Assembly: GCA_000156295.1 (NCBI GenBank)
Contig: DS999222.1
Span: 110,510 to 174,509 of the forward strand
DNA length: 64,000 bases
Direction: 5' to 3'
From: a marine gamma proteobacterium HTCC2148
GTDB taxonomy: Bacteria; Pseudomonadota; Gammaproteobacteria; Pseudomonadales; Halieaceae
Part shown: piece by piece, positions 1 through 8,743 of the stretch
Position numbering within the stretch: the first letter of the stretch is position 1
Layout of the letters: the number at the start of each line of letters is the position of its first letter
Program-made: the position numbers and the translations under genes
Notes under the pieces: model-generated
Database searches by the model: none
What the model was told of the DNA's origin: nothing
Seen by the model: only the letters and a program-made list of their open reading frames with translations

Positions 1-20
1 TTATCAACAGGGAGTTAGGC

Positions 21-770
21 ATGCAGCGTCTGACGGGAAAAGTGGTTCTGGTAACGGGCGCCGGCAGTGGAATTGGACGCGCTAGTGCACAGCGAGCTGC
101 TGCCGAGGGGGCAGCTGTATGTTGTCTGGACATAGATGGGACGGCTGCAGAAAATGCAGCCCAGGCAATTAACCGGTCCGGCGGACAGGCGATATCGGGG
201 GCATGTGATGTCGGTGACGAAGCCGCAGTCCAGGCTTGTGTAGCGGACTGCGTCGCGCAACTCGGTCACCTTGATGCGCTGGTTAACATGGCGGGGGTTC
301 TGCGCTTTGATGATACCGAGCAATTGAGTCGTGACAGCTGGCAGCGGGTGATCGATGTCAACCTCACCGGCACCATGCTTTTAAATCGTGAGGTGCTGCC
401 CCATCTGGTGAAATCAGGTGGCAGCATTGTCAATGCGGCGTCCACGGCCTCACTGGCGGGTTTGCCCTGCGGGGTGGCTTATTCCGCCAGTAAGGGCGGC
501 GTGTTGGCGATGACTCGCAGCATCGCTGTCGAATACGCCAAGCGCGGTGTGCGAGCCAACTGCGTCTGCCCTGGCGATATCAAGACAGATATGACCAAGG
601 GCATCGAATTCCCTGATTCAATGGACTTCACCCTGATGTCGCGCATTTCCTCACTCAGCGGACCCAAAGACGCTGAAGTAGTGGCGGGGGTAATCGCCAT
701 GCTGATATCTGCCGATGGTGCCCACATTACTGGAGAAGATATTCGTGTTGATGGCGGCACCTTGTCCTGA
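21..770 (+). CDS. SDR family NAD(P)-dependent oxidoreductase
   Basis: Short-chain dehydrogenase of 249 residues, the usual length of a classical SDR. Visible marks are the N-terminal nucleotide-binding motif TGAGSGIG at about residues 13-20, the NMAG motif near residue 90, and a catalytic YSASK (Tyr-x-x-x-Lys) near residue 155 preceded by a Ser in the NAAST stretch. The C-terminus has the usual GEDIRVDGG ending. The ATG at 21 has a GGGAG ribosome site just upstream, so the gene is complete although it lies at the window edge. Substrate cannot be read from sequence; family members reduce or oxidise alcohols, ketones and sugars in the cytoplasm. It converges with the protease gene with no gap between the two stop codons. 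Confidence 0.9.
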   Translation: MQRLTGKVVLVTGAGSGIGRASAQRAAAEGAAVCCLDIDGTAAENAAQAINRSGGQAISGACDVGDEAAVQACVADCVAQLGHLDALVNMAGVLRFDDTEQLSRDSWQRVIDVNLTGTMLLNREVLPHLVKSGGSIVNAASTASLAGLPCGVAYSASKGGVLAMTRSIAVEYAKRGVRANCVCPGDIKTDMTKGIEFPDSMDFTLMSRISSLSGPKDAEVVAGVIAMLISADGAHITGEDIRVDGGTLS

Positions 771-1823
771 TTACTGCGACTCAGTTAACTCCACTTCAAA
801 GTTAAGCGCTTCGTCTTTACGGAGGGTTTTGATGGTGACCTTGTCGCCGGGTTCGTAATTTTCCAGTATGGACAGGTAGTCGTCACTGCTGCGAACTTCC
901 TTGTCTTCGATATGGGTGATAACGTCCCCCAGCTCGATTTCCCGGCTGCCAATTTGACGCGCCCCCTGTAGGCCGGCTTTTGCTGCAGGGAGTCCTGGAT
1001 AGACGTGCACGATGGGCACGCCTTCAATGCCGTAACGGCGAATCCAGCGATCGCTTGCTAATTCGACGCCAATGATGGGATGCAGGACCTTGCCATAGGA
1101 AATAAGTTGCGGAATAACGTCCTTGATGATGTTGACCGGAATGGCGAAGCCAATGCCAGCGCTGGCTCCACTGGGGCTGTAAATGGCGGTATTTACCCCT
1201 ACCAGTTGCCCCAGCGAATTAAGTAAAGGTCCACCCGAATTCCCCGGGTTAATCGCCGCATCAGTTTGGATAACGCCTCTAATGGTGCGCCCGCTGGGTG
1301 CTTGAATCTCCCGCCCCAAAGCGCTGACCACTCCGGTGGTTAGAGTGGTATCGAGTCCGAAGGGGTTGCCAATTGCCAGTACTTTACGTCCGACCGAGAG
1401 CTCGGACGAATCACCCAGGGGCAAACTCTTCAGGTCTTGGGGAGGGTTCTCTATTCGCAGCACCGCCAGGTCTTTTTCCGGGGCAACTCCGACTACCTGG
1501 GCATCAAATTCGCGCTGGTCGCCCAGGGTTACGATGAGTCGATGCGCCCCGGATATCACATGAAAATTAGTGACGATGAGCCCGCTCTCATTCCAGACGA
1601 ATCCGGTGCCAGAGCCCCGGGGAATTTCCTGAACGTTAAGGGAAAACAGGCTGCGGCGCAGTGCGGTATTCGTCACATAGACGACTGAGGGGCTGGCTCG
1701 ACTAAAAATCTCAGTCGAGTTTTTTTCATCTTCTGTAGCGAAAGTCAGGTAGTCGGTTTCCTCCGCTGCCAGGGGCAGGGAGGCGCAGAGTAGGCAGCTC
1801 AGCAAAAACAGGGTGTGACGCAC
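771..1823 (-). CDS. periplasmic trypsin-like serine protease with PDZ domain (DegP/DegS family)
   Basis: A 350-residue S1C-family protease. It begins with a cleavable-looking signal peptide (about residues 1-20, ending PLAA), so it should act in the periplasm. The catalytic triad is visible: His88 in TNFHV, Asp118 in EKDLAVL and Ser196 in the GNSGGP motif. A single PDZ-like domain follows (about residues 245-345). One PDZ and no membrane anchor differ from DegP (two PDZ) and DegS (anchored), so no symbol is assigned. Its role is probably protein quality control or regulated proteolysis in the envelope. The next gene upstream on the same strand, the DUF1499 protein, ends 3 bases before this start, so the two are probably co-transcribed. 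Confidence 0.9.
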   Translation of the reverse strand: MRHTLFLLSCLLCASLPLAAEETDYLTFATEDEKNSTEIFSRASPSVVYVTNTALRRSLFSLNVQEIPRGSGTGFVWNESGLIVTNFHVISGAHRLIVTLGDQREFDAQVVGVAPEKDLAVLRIENPPQDLKSLPLGDSSELSVGRKVLAIGNPFGLDTTLTTGVVSALGREIQAPSGRTIRGVIQTDAAINPGNSGGPLLNSLGQLVGVNTAIYSPSGASAGIGFAIPVNIIKDVIPQLISYGKVLHPIIGVELASDRWIRRYGIEGVPIVHVYPGLPAAKAGLQGARQIGSREIELGDVITHIEDKEVRSSDDYLSILENYEPGDKVTIKTLRKDEALNFEVELTESQ

Positions 1824-1826
1824 GAG

Positions 1827-2552
1827 CTATTCCTGCTGTTGGTACATAGCGATAAACTGACGAATTCGCGCTGCGTTGGCACCCAGGTCGCTGACACCGA
1901 CGCGAGACACGGAACGAATGTCCATCAGTGTGCCGCTTGCGTTGGTGCGCAGGCGGATAACAATGTCGTCTTTGAATCCCATGATCGCCGTGCTGTCGAC
2001 CGCTTCTATGAACCCATCATTGAGGTCTTCACGGTAGATTTCCCAGCCCAGTTGATTGGCGGTGGCCATCGCCTTCTCGAACACCACTTCAATTGAATCG
2101 GTCAACACTACGGTCTGCAGATCTGGGTAGGCCGCCAGTTGTGCATCAATGGTTTCGGGATCTAGCGCCAGGCTGTTGCTGTCGTTACCCCTGAGTTTGA
2201 CCGCCGCGCTGAAAGCAGGGGGGTCCAGCGTGTCGGTAGTGATATCGTGAATAGCGGGATTATCACCGCCCCCTCCCAGCAGGGAGAGCAGCAATACGGT
2301 GCCCGGTACTGTGAACAGCGCTCTCAGGCGAACGTCTCTGCGCCACTGGGCAAATCGTGGAAGAAATGAAACCAGCACTGCCAGTAATAGAATCACGACA
2401 GAGCCAAGGCAGCTCAGGGCATACAGTAGCAGGCCCTGCTCCCATGCACCGGCGCGCACGGTGAGCACCGCCAATGGTATTGTCACAAAAAAGCAGATCG
2501 CCAGGTAACCAATCCAGTTAACCAGGCCCGGTTTACTCGTTGTATCCGTCAT
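1827..2552 (-). CDS. DUF1499 family membrane protein
   Basis: A 241-residue protein with three hydrophobic segments in the first 100 residues (about 13-30, 38-62 and 78-95), then a soluble C-terminal domain containing DPPAF, a predicted alpha/beta fold and an ending rich in DIRSVSRVGVSDLG. That last stretch, with the HDITTDTLDPPAF region, is typical of the DUF1499 family. The function of DUF1499 is not known. The gene lies directly upstream of the DegP-type protease on the same strand with a 3-base gap, which suggests a two-gene envelope operon. The start codon at 2552 is followed by a polar N-terminus (MTDTTSKPG). A divergent promoter region of about 130 bases separates it from the EthD-like gene. 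Confidence 0.75.
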   Translation of the reverse strand: MTDTTSKPGLVNWIGYLAICFFVTIPLAVLTVRAGAWEQGLLLYALSCLGSVVILLLAVLVSFLPRFAQWRRDVRLRALFTVPGTVLLLSLLGGGGDNPAIHDITTDTLDPPAFSAAVKLRGNDSNSLALDPETIDAQLAAYPDLQTVVLTDSIEVVFEKAMATANQLGWEIYREDLNDGFIEAVDSTAIMGFKDDIVIRLRTNASGTLMDIRSVSRVGVSDLGANAARIRQFIAMYQQQE

Positions 2553-2685
2553 TAGAGACTCCAGTGTTGTCGATATCGGTATAAGAATACTACCGCCAAG
2601 CCACTCTGGCGATCCAGTCCGTTGAGACTCTCGCGCGCTTTTGTTTTACTGGAGCCGGAACCTATTATTTCAAGGGCAGGCGCGC

Positions 2686-3399
2686 ATGGAAAAATTGATC
2701 TATCCCCTGTGGAAACCAGAGCGTGTTGATAGCGACGCGTTTCGCGATGACCTATTGCTCAAGGCGCAGGCTTGGACTGCGTTTGCGGGGGTGCGAGGGT
2801 TGCGCGTCTCGGTCGCTGATACGGCCGTTGCGGCAGGCGAACAAAGGCGTATGGCAGCGATGAAGCCGCTCCCGGATGGCCTGCTTTCGGTTTGGCTGGA
2901 TGCGGCTGTAGCCGAGCGAGCAACGATAGAGGCAGCGTTGGATAAAGTGGTGTCCAGGTTTCATTGCTATCTTGTTACAGAGGCAGAACCTATTCGCAAT
3001 AGCCTGCATCCGGCTGCGCCTGGTGAGCGAGTGCACGGCATGTGCCATGTTGTGTTTCTACAGCGGCCGCCGCGCCTTACCGAGGATGAATGGCTGGCGA
3101 TCTGGCAGGGCAGCCACACCCGAGTGGCTATTGATACCCAGTCGACCTTCGGTTACCGGCAGAACGTGATAGTGCGAGGTTTGAGTTACGCCGCTCCACC
3201 TCTGCATGCGATGATCGAGGAAAACTTTCCAGAACAAGCCATGGCGTCTCACTATGCTTTTTACAACGTGAAAGAAGGCGATGACGAGGGCATGGCAAAA
3301 AACGCTGGCGCTATGATGGAGAGTGTCAGCCGCTTTATCGACTTCGATCGCATCGATGTCATACCGATGAGCGAATACCTGTTTAAAAGCCCCGCTTGA
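2686..3399 (+). CDS. EthD domain-containing protein
   Basis: A soluble protein of about 237 residues from the preferred ATG at 2686. The frame is open upstream to a TTG at 2641, but MEKLIYPLWKP has an AGGGCAGG ribosome-like site before it. The C-terminal half contains WLAIWQGSHTRVAIDTQSTF, which resembles the H-x-P region of EthD/dimeric alpha-beta barrel proteins. EthD was first described beside an ether-degrading P450; the biochemical role of this family is poorly defined. The gene stops one base before the convergent htpX stop codon. Product confidence is moderate because the match rests on a short motif and the general fold pattern. Confidence 0.65.
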   Translation: MEKLIYPLWKPERVDSDAFRDDLLLKAQAWTAFAGVRGLRVSVADTAVAAGEQRRMAAMKPLPDGLLSVWLDAAVAERATIEAALDKVVSRFHCYLVTEAEPIRNSLHPAAPGERVHGMCHVVFLQRPPRLTEDEWLAIWQGSHTRVAIDTQSTFGYRQNVIVRGLSYAAPPLHAMIEENFPEQAMASHYAFYNVKEGDDEGMAKNAGAMMESVSRFIDFDRIDVIPMSEYLFKSPA

Positions 3400-4281
3400 T
3401 CAGGCGCTTTGTAGTGCCCTGATGCGATCTTCCAGTGGCGGGTGGGAACGACGTAGCCCGGCTACGCCCTGTTTCAGCTGCTCGCTAATCCCAAAGGCAG
3501 TGAGTTCCCCCGGTAAATCCTGAGGTAAACCCTGCTCTTCGCGCAGGCGTTGCAGTGCGGCGATCATATGTGCGTTGCCCGCCAGTTGCCCGCCAGCGGC
3601 ATCTGCCCGGTACTCCCGCCACCGGGAAAACCAGAACACAATCATGCTTGCCAGGAATCCCAGTACCAGTTCAGCCACAATGGTGACCACAAAATAGCCA
3701 ATGCCATAACCTCTTTCGGTTTTGAAAACCACCCTGTCGACGGTGTGGCCGATAATTCTGGCGAGGAACATGACGAAGGTATTGACCACTCCCTGAATCA
3801 GGGTGAGGGTTATCATATCGCCATTGGCGACGTGGCCTATTTCGTGTGCCATAACCGCCCTGGCTTCTTCGGGGCGGAATCGTTGCAGCAGTCCCGCACT
3901 TACCGCTACCAAAGCGTTATTGCGGTTCCATCCAGTGGCAAAAGCGTTGGCCGCCTGTGACGGAAAAATGCCGACCTCGGGCATGCCGATACCCGACTGT
4001 TCTGCCAGTTCACGCACCGTGTCCAGCAACCATTGCTCCTCGCGGCTTTGAGGCGTTTCGATAATGTGTATGCCGGTGCCTCGCTTGGCCATCCACTTGG
4101 AGAGGAATAGAGAAATGAGAGAGCCTCCGAAGCCAAACAAAGCGCAGAAGATCAGCAGTCCTTGCAAGTTCAGGTCCACCCCATTGGCGGCAAGTATGCC
4201 GTCCAAGCCAAGCAGGTTGAAAATGATGCTGACGAGCACCAGCACCGCCATATTGGTTCCCAAAAACAGCAAAATACGCAT
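3400..4281 (-). CDS. htpX: protease HtpX
   Basis: Membrane-bound zinc metalloprotease of 293 residues, the length of the Escherichia coli protein. Two transmembrane segments at the N-terminus (about 1-25 and 38-62) are followed by the catalytic zinc motif HEIGH at about residues 146-150. Two further hydrophobic segments (about 160-180 and 195-220) and the downstream glutamate region REYRADAAGG supply the third zinc ligand. HtpX degrades misfolded inner-membrane proteins together with FtsH. The upstream gene on the same strand ends 3 bases before this start, so they are probably transcribed together. It converges without a gap on the EthD-like gene. Confidence 0.95.
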   Translation of the reverse strand: MRILLFLGTNMAVLVLVSIIFNLLGLDGILAANGVDLNLQGLLIFCALFGFGGSLISLFLSKWMAKRGTGIHIIETPQSREEQWLLDTVRELAEQSGIGMPEVGIFPSQAANAFATGWNRNNALVAVSAGLLQRFRPEEARAVMAHEIGHVANGDMITLTLIQGVVNTFVMFLARIIGHTVDRVVFKTERGYGIGYFVVTIVAELVLGFLASMIVFWFSRWREYRADAAGGQLAGNAHMIAALQRLREEQGLPQDLPGELTAFGISEQLKQGVAGLRRSHPPLEDRIRALQSA

Positions 4282-4284
4282 GGA

Positions 4285-4608
4285 TCAGGAGACTCCGTCA
4301 GGGCTCAAGTGGGCCAGTTCGTTGGCATCTGCTGGCAGCGGTTCTTCGGTCGACTCAGGTTCTTCTTCAAAACAGGGAAGGGGAATCTGACTGGGCTCTA
4401 TCACCGGGTTGCCGCGCTCATCAAGCTCCGCTGCGACAGCCTCCCCGCGTAACTCAATATCCTTGGTAGAAAGTTCAAACAGCGTGTTGATGGCCTCATC
4501 CTCGTGTTTGGCCCGCAGCACTGTTTTTGGATCGCCTCCGCTCACCCACTGTTTGCTCTTGGCCCAGTAGTGTCCATGTTGATTGCGGATAACAAAAACG
4601 TTGGTCAT
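4285..4608 (-). CDS. conserved hypothetical protein upstream of htpX
   Basis: A 107-residue acidic protein I do not recognise. It starts MTNVFVIRNQHGHYWAKSKQW and has no signal peptide or membrane segment. The last 40 residues are rich in Glu and Pro and look disordered. The N-terminal half could form a small compact domain, with HGHYW and WVSGGDP being the only memorable motifs. The gene is placed 3 bases upstream of htpX on the same strand, suggesting co-expression. No function is assigned. Confidence 0.7.
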   Translation of the reverse strand: MTNVFVIRNQHGHYWAKSKQWVSGGDPKTVLRAKHEDEAINTLFELSTKDIELRGEAVAAELDERGNPVIEPSQIPLPCFEEEPESTEEPLPADANELAHLSPDGVS

Positions 4609-4686
4609 TGCGTGTGATGTCCTTGCAGGTAAGTTGGCGGCAAGCTTAAGCGCTGCCCAGCGGTAATGCCAGAGATCCCCGCAGGC

Positions 4687-5397
4687 TCAGCCCACTAGTA
4701 AGTCTTTGGCCTGATTGATTTTAGCGGCCAGGTAGTCATTGCCACCGCGGTCCGGGTGTAGCTTTTGCATCAGGGTTCTGTGTGCAGCAATAATATCGTC
4801 CTTTTCAGCGGCGTCATCCAGACCGAGCACCGCCAGGGCTTCTTTGCGGCTCATGCCAGAGCTGGTGTTCGCTGACGCCTGCTGCGCGCCAAATTCGGTT
4901 TCACCGGGAAAGCGCTGCTGTAGATAACTGTCCAACAGCTGCACAGAGTCAGCATCTTCCTGTTGGCAATAAGCCAACAACTGCTCCAGTTGCTGGCGCT
5001 CCATGTCTGCCAGGTGCCAGCCCTGATATTGCCCCTTCAGTACTTCACCCGATAGTGCGCCACTGTCGTGATCCAGCTGCATGGAAAGAATGGCGCTGGC
5101 CACGGTTGAGTGCTGACCGGCACTCGGTGAACTTCGACCGAATTTAGAGGCCAGCATGGGGAAAAAACGCAACAGCGTGGGCGCCAATTGTCTAAAGGCG
5201 ACTAGCAGTGCGGTTAGCGCGACCCCAATCCAGTGCATTTTGCCCGCAAGGGCTAAAATGATGACAGCGACTACCGCAATGCCCAGGCCTAATTTGATGT
5301 ACTCCCCACGCCGTTTATGCGGCGGCGCAGACTGGGCGCGCTTGAACAGGATAAAAAGTGCGAAGGCGATAGCCGCCAGCAGGATTATTCGGGGCAC
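4687..5397 (-). CDS. membrane-anchored J-domain protein
   Basis: A 236-residue protein with one or two N-terminal membrane segments (about residues 2-18 and 33-68, separated by a basic stretch), a soluble middle region, and a C-terminal J domain of about 60 residues that includes the diagnostic HPDRGGN motif. The layout (membrane anchor, J domain at the C-terminus, no Gly/Phe or zinc region) is that of a type III DnaJ-like co-chaperone, like TIM14/Pam18 or DjlA in principle. It should recruit DnaK to the cytoplasmic face of the membrane. The VWA-domain gene lies 7 bases upstream on the same strand, so the two are probably made together. Confidence 0.85.
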   Translation of the reverse strand: MPRIILLAAIAFALFILFKRAQSAPPHKRRGEYIKLGLGIAVVAVIILALAGKMHWIGVALTALLVAFRQLAPTLLRFFPMLASKFGRSSPSAGQHSTVASAILSMQLDHDSGALSGEVLKGQYQGWHLADMERQQLEQLLAYCQQEDADSVQLLDSYLQQRFPGETEFGAQQASANTSSGMSRKEALAVLGLDDAAEKDDIIAAHRTLMQKLHPDRGGNDYLAAKINQAKDLLVG

Positions 5398-5404
5398 AGG
5401 TCTC

Positions 5405-6091
5405 TCAGTGTTTTAGTTGCTTAAGCAGCAGTTTAGCACCCTCAGTGCCCTGCTGTTCAAGTGCCGTGAGGCCGCCTGAGGCAAAACCGGCAACCGCTCC
5501 CAGCAGCGAGGCCAGGGTACTAGAGCTGTTGCTGTCGAAGCTGGCCCAGGCGCCTTTGCTCAGGCTGGCCATGCTGGTAAAGCAGTGTTTGGCGTCGGCT
5601 AGCTGGCCCTCCTGGAAGATGAACAAGGGCAGTTTGAGCATGCCACATTGCCCCGCCAACTGGCACAGCGTATCCGCGTTTTCTTCCAATGCATCGCCGA
5701 TGAATACCAGGGCTTTCAGGGAATTTTTTTGGTGTTCTGAGAGGGCGTGACGCAAGAGTCGTTCTATCTGGGTGTGGCCCCCTTCGCAGGAAACCTGGGA
5801 CATTTGTCGTGCCAGTTGTTCGGAATCGGTGGTCCATTGAGCCGCTTTAAAGTCAGCAAATCCGCGAAAATAGCACAGCTGCACGCACAGGGTATTGTCT
5901 TGCTGAGCAGCCACAAACATTTCCCGTTGCAGGTGACTTGCCTGATCCCAGGTGGGTTGTCGGCTTGCAGTGGCGTCAATGGCGAATATCAGGCGGGGCT
6001 GTTGCTCGCGGACAATGGCGATGTTCTTGCTCTTGCGCAGGAAGCGGTCTATTTCAGTACGCGAAGAGCGTCGGGAGGGGAGTCGTGCCAT
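5405..6091 (-). CDS. VWA domain-containing protein
   Basis: A 228-residue protein with a von Willebrand factor A-like fold. A hydrophobic strand [10 protein letters not shown] at about residues 34-43 carries a MIDAS-like motif (Asp-x-Thr-x-Ser, a variant of DxSxS). A second strand ([11 protein letters not shown], about 147-157) and a hydrophobic C-terminal stretch ([15 protein letters not shown]) follow. VWA proteins usually mediate metal-dependent protein contacts. The N-terminus is strongly basic (RLPSRRSSR). It is paired with the J-domain gene downstream, spacing 7 bases, and preceded by a 62-residue small gene. The exact partner and process are unknown. Confidence 0.8.
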   Translation of the reverse strand: MARLPSRRSSRTEIDRFLRKSKNIAIVREQQPRLIFAIDATASRQPTWDQASHLQREMFVAAQQDNTLCVQLCYFRGFADFKAAQWTTDSEQLARQMSQVSCEGGHTQIERLLRHALSEHQKNSLKALVFIGDALEENADTLCQLAGQCGMLKLPLFIFQEGQLADAKHCFTSMASLSKGAWASFDSNSSSTLASLLGAVAGFASGGLTALEQQGTEGAKLLLKQLKH

Positions 6092-6122
6092 TTTTTTTAG
6101 CTGCGCCCCTGGGCGCGCGCAC

Positions 6123-6311
6123 TCAGTGGTTAGACTGGAGTTTACCTTTGCGGGTTAATTCTTCCAGGTAATGCCTGCGCGCGGTGAGTTCTTCAATGGC
6201 GGCGGCCAGTTGAGTGTCGGTGACCTTCGCTTCACGCTGCTCGTTCACCAGCTGCCAAAGCTTGCGGCTGCAGAGCTCACTGGCATTAAATTCATTACTT
6301 TGTGTAGTCAT
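6123..6311 (-). CDS. small conserved hypothetical protein
   Basis: A 62-residue charged, probably helical protein starting MTTQSNEFNASELCSRKLWQ and ending with KGKLQSNH. It has no membrane segment or signal peptide. The ATG at 6311 is preceded on its strand by AGAGAGAAAAATG-type purine-rich sequence that could serve as a ribosome site. It sits upstream of the VWA and J-domain genes on the same strand, 31 bases from the VWA start, and may be the first gene of that operon. Function unknown. Confidence 0.6.
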   Translation of the reverse strand: MTTQSNEFNASELCSRKLWQLVNEQREAKVTDTQLAAAIEELTARRHYLEELTRKGKLQSNH

Positions 6312-6519
6312 TTTTCTCTCTATTTTTTCACACCCGGTAGCTGATTAAGTCTGGGCCAAACGTCTCGTCGGAGGACGATTTTGGCTTTATCCATGTATAT
6401 GACAGGGATGTGACGGGGTCTAGCCGGCGGGTCCGGCGACTTGAATTTTGTGCCGGTAAGGGTGTCTACTCTATCTCAATCAACCAATAATGCAAATCTG
6501 TCTTAATTCTGGAGCTGAA

Positions 6520-7170
6520 ATGACCCTCTTCGATATTCGTAAAAAGCGCGCAATTCCTACTACTGAAACTGCTTTGCCCGGGAGACCAGAGGCCATACCG
6601 GTGCCTGCCAGTCATTATGTGAACGGTAACACCTTGGCAGGCCCCTTCCCGGAAGGTCTACAATATGCCGTTTTCGGTATGGGCTGTTTCTGGGGTGTGG
6701 AGCGAATGTTCTGGCAACTGCCGGGCGTTTACTCCACCGCTGCCGGCTATGCCGCCGGAGTCACGCCCAATCCTACTTATCAGGAGGTGTGCAGCGGCAG
6801 GACCGGTCATAACGAAGTAGTACAAGTGGTTTATGACCCGGCGAAAATAAGCTATCAGCAGCTGCTCCAGACCTTTTGGGAAGGACATAACCCTACTCAG
6901 GGTATGCGTCAGGGCAACGATATGGGCACGCAATATCGTTCGGGAATCTATACCTTCTCGGACGAACAACTCGAGCTGGCGCAAAACTCAAAGCTCGAAT
7001 TTCAGGGCGCGATCTCCAAGGCTGGATACGGCGAGATTACTACCGAAATTTTGCCAGCCCCCGAATTTTACTACGCCGAAGACTACCACCAGCAATACCT
7101 TGCGAAAAACGTGAACGGGTACTGCGGGCTTGGAGGAATCGGGGTCAGCTGTCCGGTTGGCGTGATCTGA
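6520..7170 (+). CDS. msrA: peptide methionine sulfoxide reductase MsrA
   Basis: Thioredoxin-dependent reductase that repairs methionine-S-sulfoxide in proteins. From the ATG at 6520 (ribosome site TGGAG 8 bases upstream, better than the ATG at 6490) it is 216 residues. The catalytic GCFWG motif places the nucleophilic Cys at about residue 56. It is followed by [23 protein letters not shown] and [11 protein letters not shown], all conserved in MsrA. The C-terminus [19 protein letters not shown] contains a likely resolving Cys in the same arrangement as E. coli MsrA. No msrB is seen nearby. Confidence 0.95.
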   Translation: MTLFDIRKKRAIPTTETALPGRPEAIPVPASHYVNGNTLAGPFPEGLQYAVFGMGCFWGVERMFWQLPGVYSTAAGYAAGVTPNPTYQEVCSGRTGHNEVVQVVYDPAKISYQQLLQTFWEGHNPTQGMRQGNDMGTQYRSGIYTFSDEQLELAQNSKLEFQGAISKAGYGEITTEILPAPEFYYAEDYHQQYLAKNVNGYCGLGGIGVSCPVGVI

Positions 7171-7299
7171 TTAGAAGTCGCTGTCGAATTCATCGAGCCT
7201 CGGCTCGCTCTGCGATGCTGCATCAGACCCGTCGCAGTGCCCCTTGTGGTGGCGGTTGCATCCACAGTCTTCCATGATTTTCGCAACGCCGAACATCAT
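7171..7299 (-). CDS. candidate mini-protein with CDGSH-like cysteine cluster
   Basis: A 42-43-residue ORF, too short for usual gene calling. It reads from either ATG at 7299 or 7296 to a TAA at 7171-7173, directly after the msrA stop. The centre reads EDCGCNRHHKGHCDGSD, which resembles the CDGSH iron-sulfur motif C-x-C-(x)n-C-D-G-(S/A)-H. The second and third Cys are one residue closer than in mitoNEET, and the final His is replaced by Asp. The tail is acidic (RLDEFDSDF). The ribosome site is weak. Four metal-type residues in a row of 16 argue for a real metal-binding peptide, but a chance ORF cannot be excluded. Confidence 0.45.
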   Translation of the reverse strand: MMFGVAKIMEDCGCNRHHKGHCDGSDAASQSEPRLDEFDSDF

Positions 7300-7340
7300 T
7301 AAAGGTACTTACTGGCAAGCGTTATCGATTGAGTAAATAA

Positions 7341-8023
7341 GAAGACGAGAACTGGGAGTTTGGATTCAAGCTGGATTTTTTGGATAGACGCTTAAGAATC
7401 AACAGCGCTATCTTCAATATGGATTACACAAACCGCCAGTTAACGACACTGGTGATTAACCCTAATACCGGATCGCCGACGCCGGCGACGATCAACGCCG
7501 CGGAATCGACGATTCGTGGTGTTGAGTTGGAGACGACCTGGTTGCCAGTGGAGCGCTGGATGTGCAGTTAACTCTGGCTTCTGCCGGGGAAGTACCGGCG
7601 GGCTGCCCCCGCAGTTCCCTGGTCGTCATTTCTGTTGACGAGTGCCCCAATGATCGCTCTGATGAAAATCTTCCAAGGTTGCCCCAAAAGACCTATATGT
7701 TGGCCGTTCAGTACGATTGGGAATCGGGCTTCGGTCTGTTTCAACCCAGGCTGCAAGCCAGTTTGAAGTTTGATATCGACTATTGCTTTGATTCCGCCAG
7801 TTGCAGAGCCGGCCTGTGGTTGGCAGATGAACAGTTCGAGCTGTGTGGTCGTATTGGCTGGGTTTCGCCAGAGAGTAAGTGGACCGGGGGGCTTTATGGC
7901 ACCAACCTGACTGATGAGGACTATTTTATTGGTGGGACTGCGCTGGTGGAATCATCGGGTATTGGCGGCTTTGTGCCGGTGGCACCGCGCATGTACGGGT
8001 TGGAATTGCAGTACAACTTTTAA
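7341..8023 (+). pseudogene. C-terminal remnant of a TonB-dependent receptor, frameshifted
   Basis: The last ~227 codons of a TonB-dependent outer-membrane receptor without its plug and most of its barrel. The first part (7341-about 7565) reads ENWEFGFKLDFLDRRLR and then FNMDYTNRQL, typical of the beta-strand pattern near the end of these receptors. It runs into a stop at 7569-7571. The reading continues in the +2-related frame from about 7562 (VQLTLASAGE) to the terminal strand ELQYNF, whose final Phe is the normal receptor ending. A TAA lies just upstream at 7338. Truncation plus a frameshift mark it as a decayed gene. No signal peptide or TonB box is present. Confidence 0.8.
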
Positions 8024-8030
8024 GGCTTCG

Positions 8031-8738
8031 CTAAAACAGCCTGCCAATTAAGCTGGTGACCGCATTCTCCACCCGGAGGATGCGAGGCCCCAGGCTCACT
8101 GTCTGACAGCCAGCACTTTCCAGCTTTTCAATCTCGTAAGGTATGAAACCACCCTCTGGCCCGATAAAAAGTAGCGTTGGCATTGCGACGCCGCGCGGAC
8201 AGGGGGGGTAGTCGCCAGGGTGGGCAAGTAAAGCCTGTTTGCCAGGCATGAGAACAGGTAGTTCGTCCTCTACGAAAGGCTTGAAACGTTTGTGTAGGTG
8301 AACGGCTGGCAGGCAAGTGTCGCGGGATTGCTCCAGGCCCTGTAACAGGTATTGCTCGATGGCCTCTGGTTGCAGAACCGGCGTCTGCCAGAAGCTCTTT
8401 TCTACTCGATAACTATTGATCAAGTGTAACTCTCCCACCCCAAACTCTGCTGTTGAGCGCAAAATTCTGCGCAGCATTTTTGGTCTGGGTAGCGCCACGA
8501 CAAGCGTTAGAGGCAGTTTGGCAGGCGCTTGTTGATCCAGCATCGGCTCCAGTACTGCTGCATTTTTATCGATGCTGATGATGGTTGCGTTGCCTATGCC
8601 GCCATTGATCTCACCGACCCGCACGGTATCTCCGCTGTCTTTGCCATGAACAGCCAGCAAATGCTCGAGCCTGGCGCCAGTTATTTGCAGTTGACCGTTT
8701 TCGTTGCGGTCTTTGGCGGAGAACAGGAGCAGGTTCAA
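8031..8738 (-). CDS. rsmE: 16S rRNA (uracil(1498)-N3)-methyltransferase RsmE
   Basis: SPOUT-class methyltransferase that methylates U1498 of 16S rRNA. Length is 235 residues, close to the E. coli enzyme (243). The N-terminal PUA-like part (about 1-70) is followed by the SPOUT domain with the conserved LFIGPEGGF motif at about residues 190-198 and the knot-forming LGPRILRVENAV near the C-terminus. The last residues are shorter than usual but the knot is complete. It lies 5 bases downstream of rimO on the same strand and is likely co-transcribed with it. Confidence 0.93.
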   Translation of the reverse strand: MNLLLFSAKDRNENGQLQITGARLEHLLAVHGKDSGDTVRVGEINGGIGNATIISIDKNAAVLEPMLDQQAPAKLPLTLVVALPRPKMLRRILRSTAEFGVGELHLINSYRVEKSFWQTPVLQPEAIEQYLLQGLEQSRDTCLPAVHLHKRFKPFVEDELPVLMPGKQALLAHPGDYPPCPRGVAMPTLLFIGPEGGFIPYEIEKLESAGCQTVSLGPRILRVENAVTSLIGRLF

Positions 8739-8743
8739 TGGCC

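Noticed and set aside
3550..3960. A 136-codon frame on the plus strand opposite htpX
   Set aside because: It lies fully within htpX on the other strand and has no recognisable domain.
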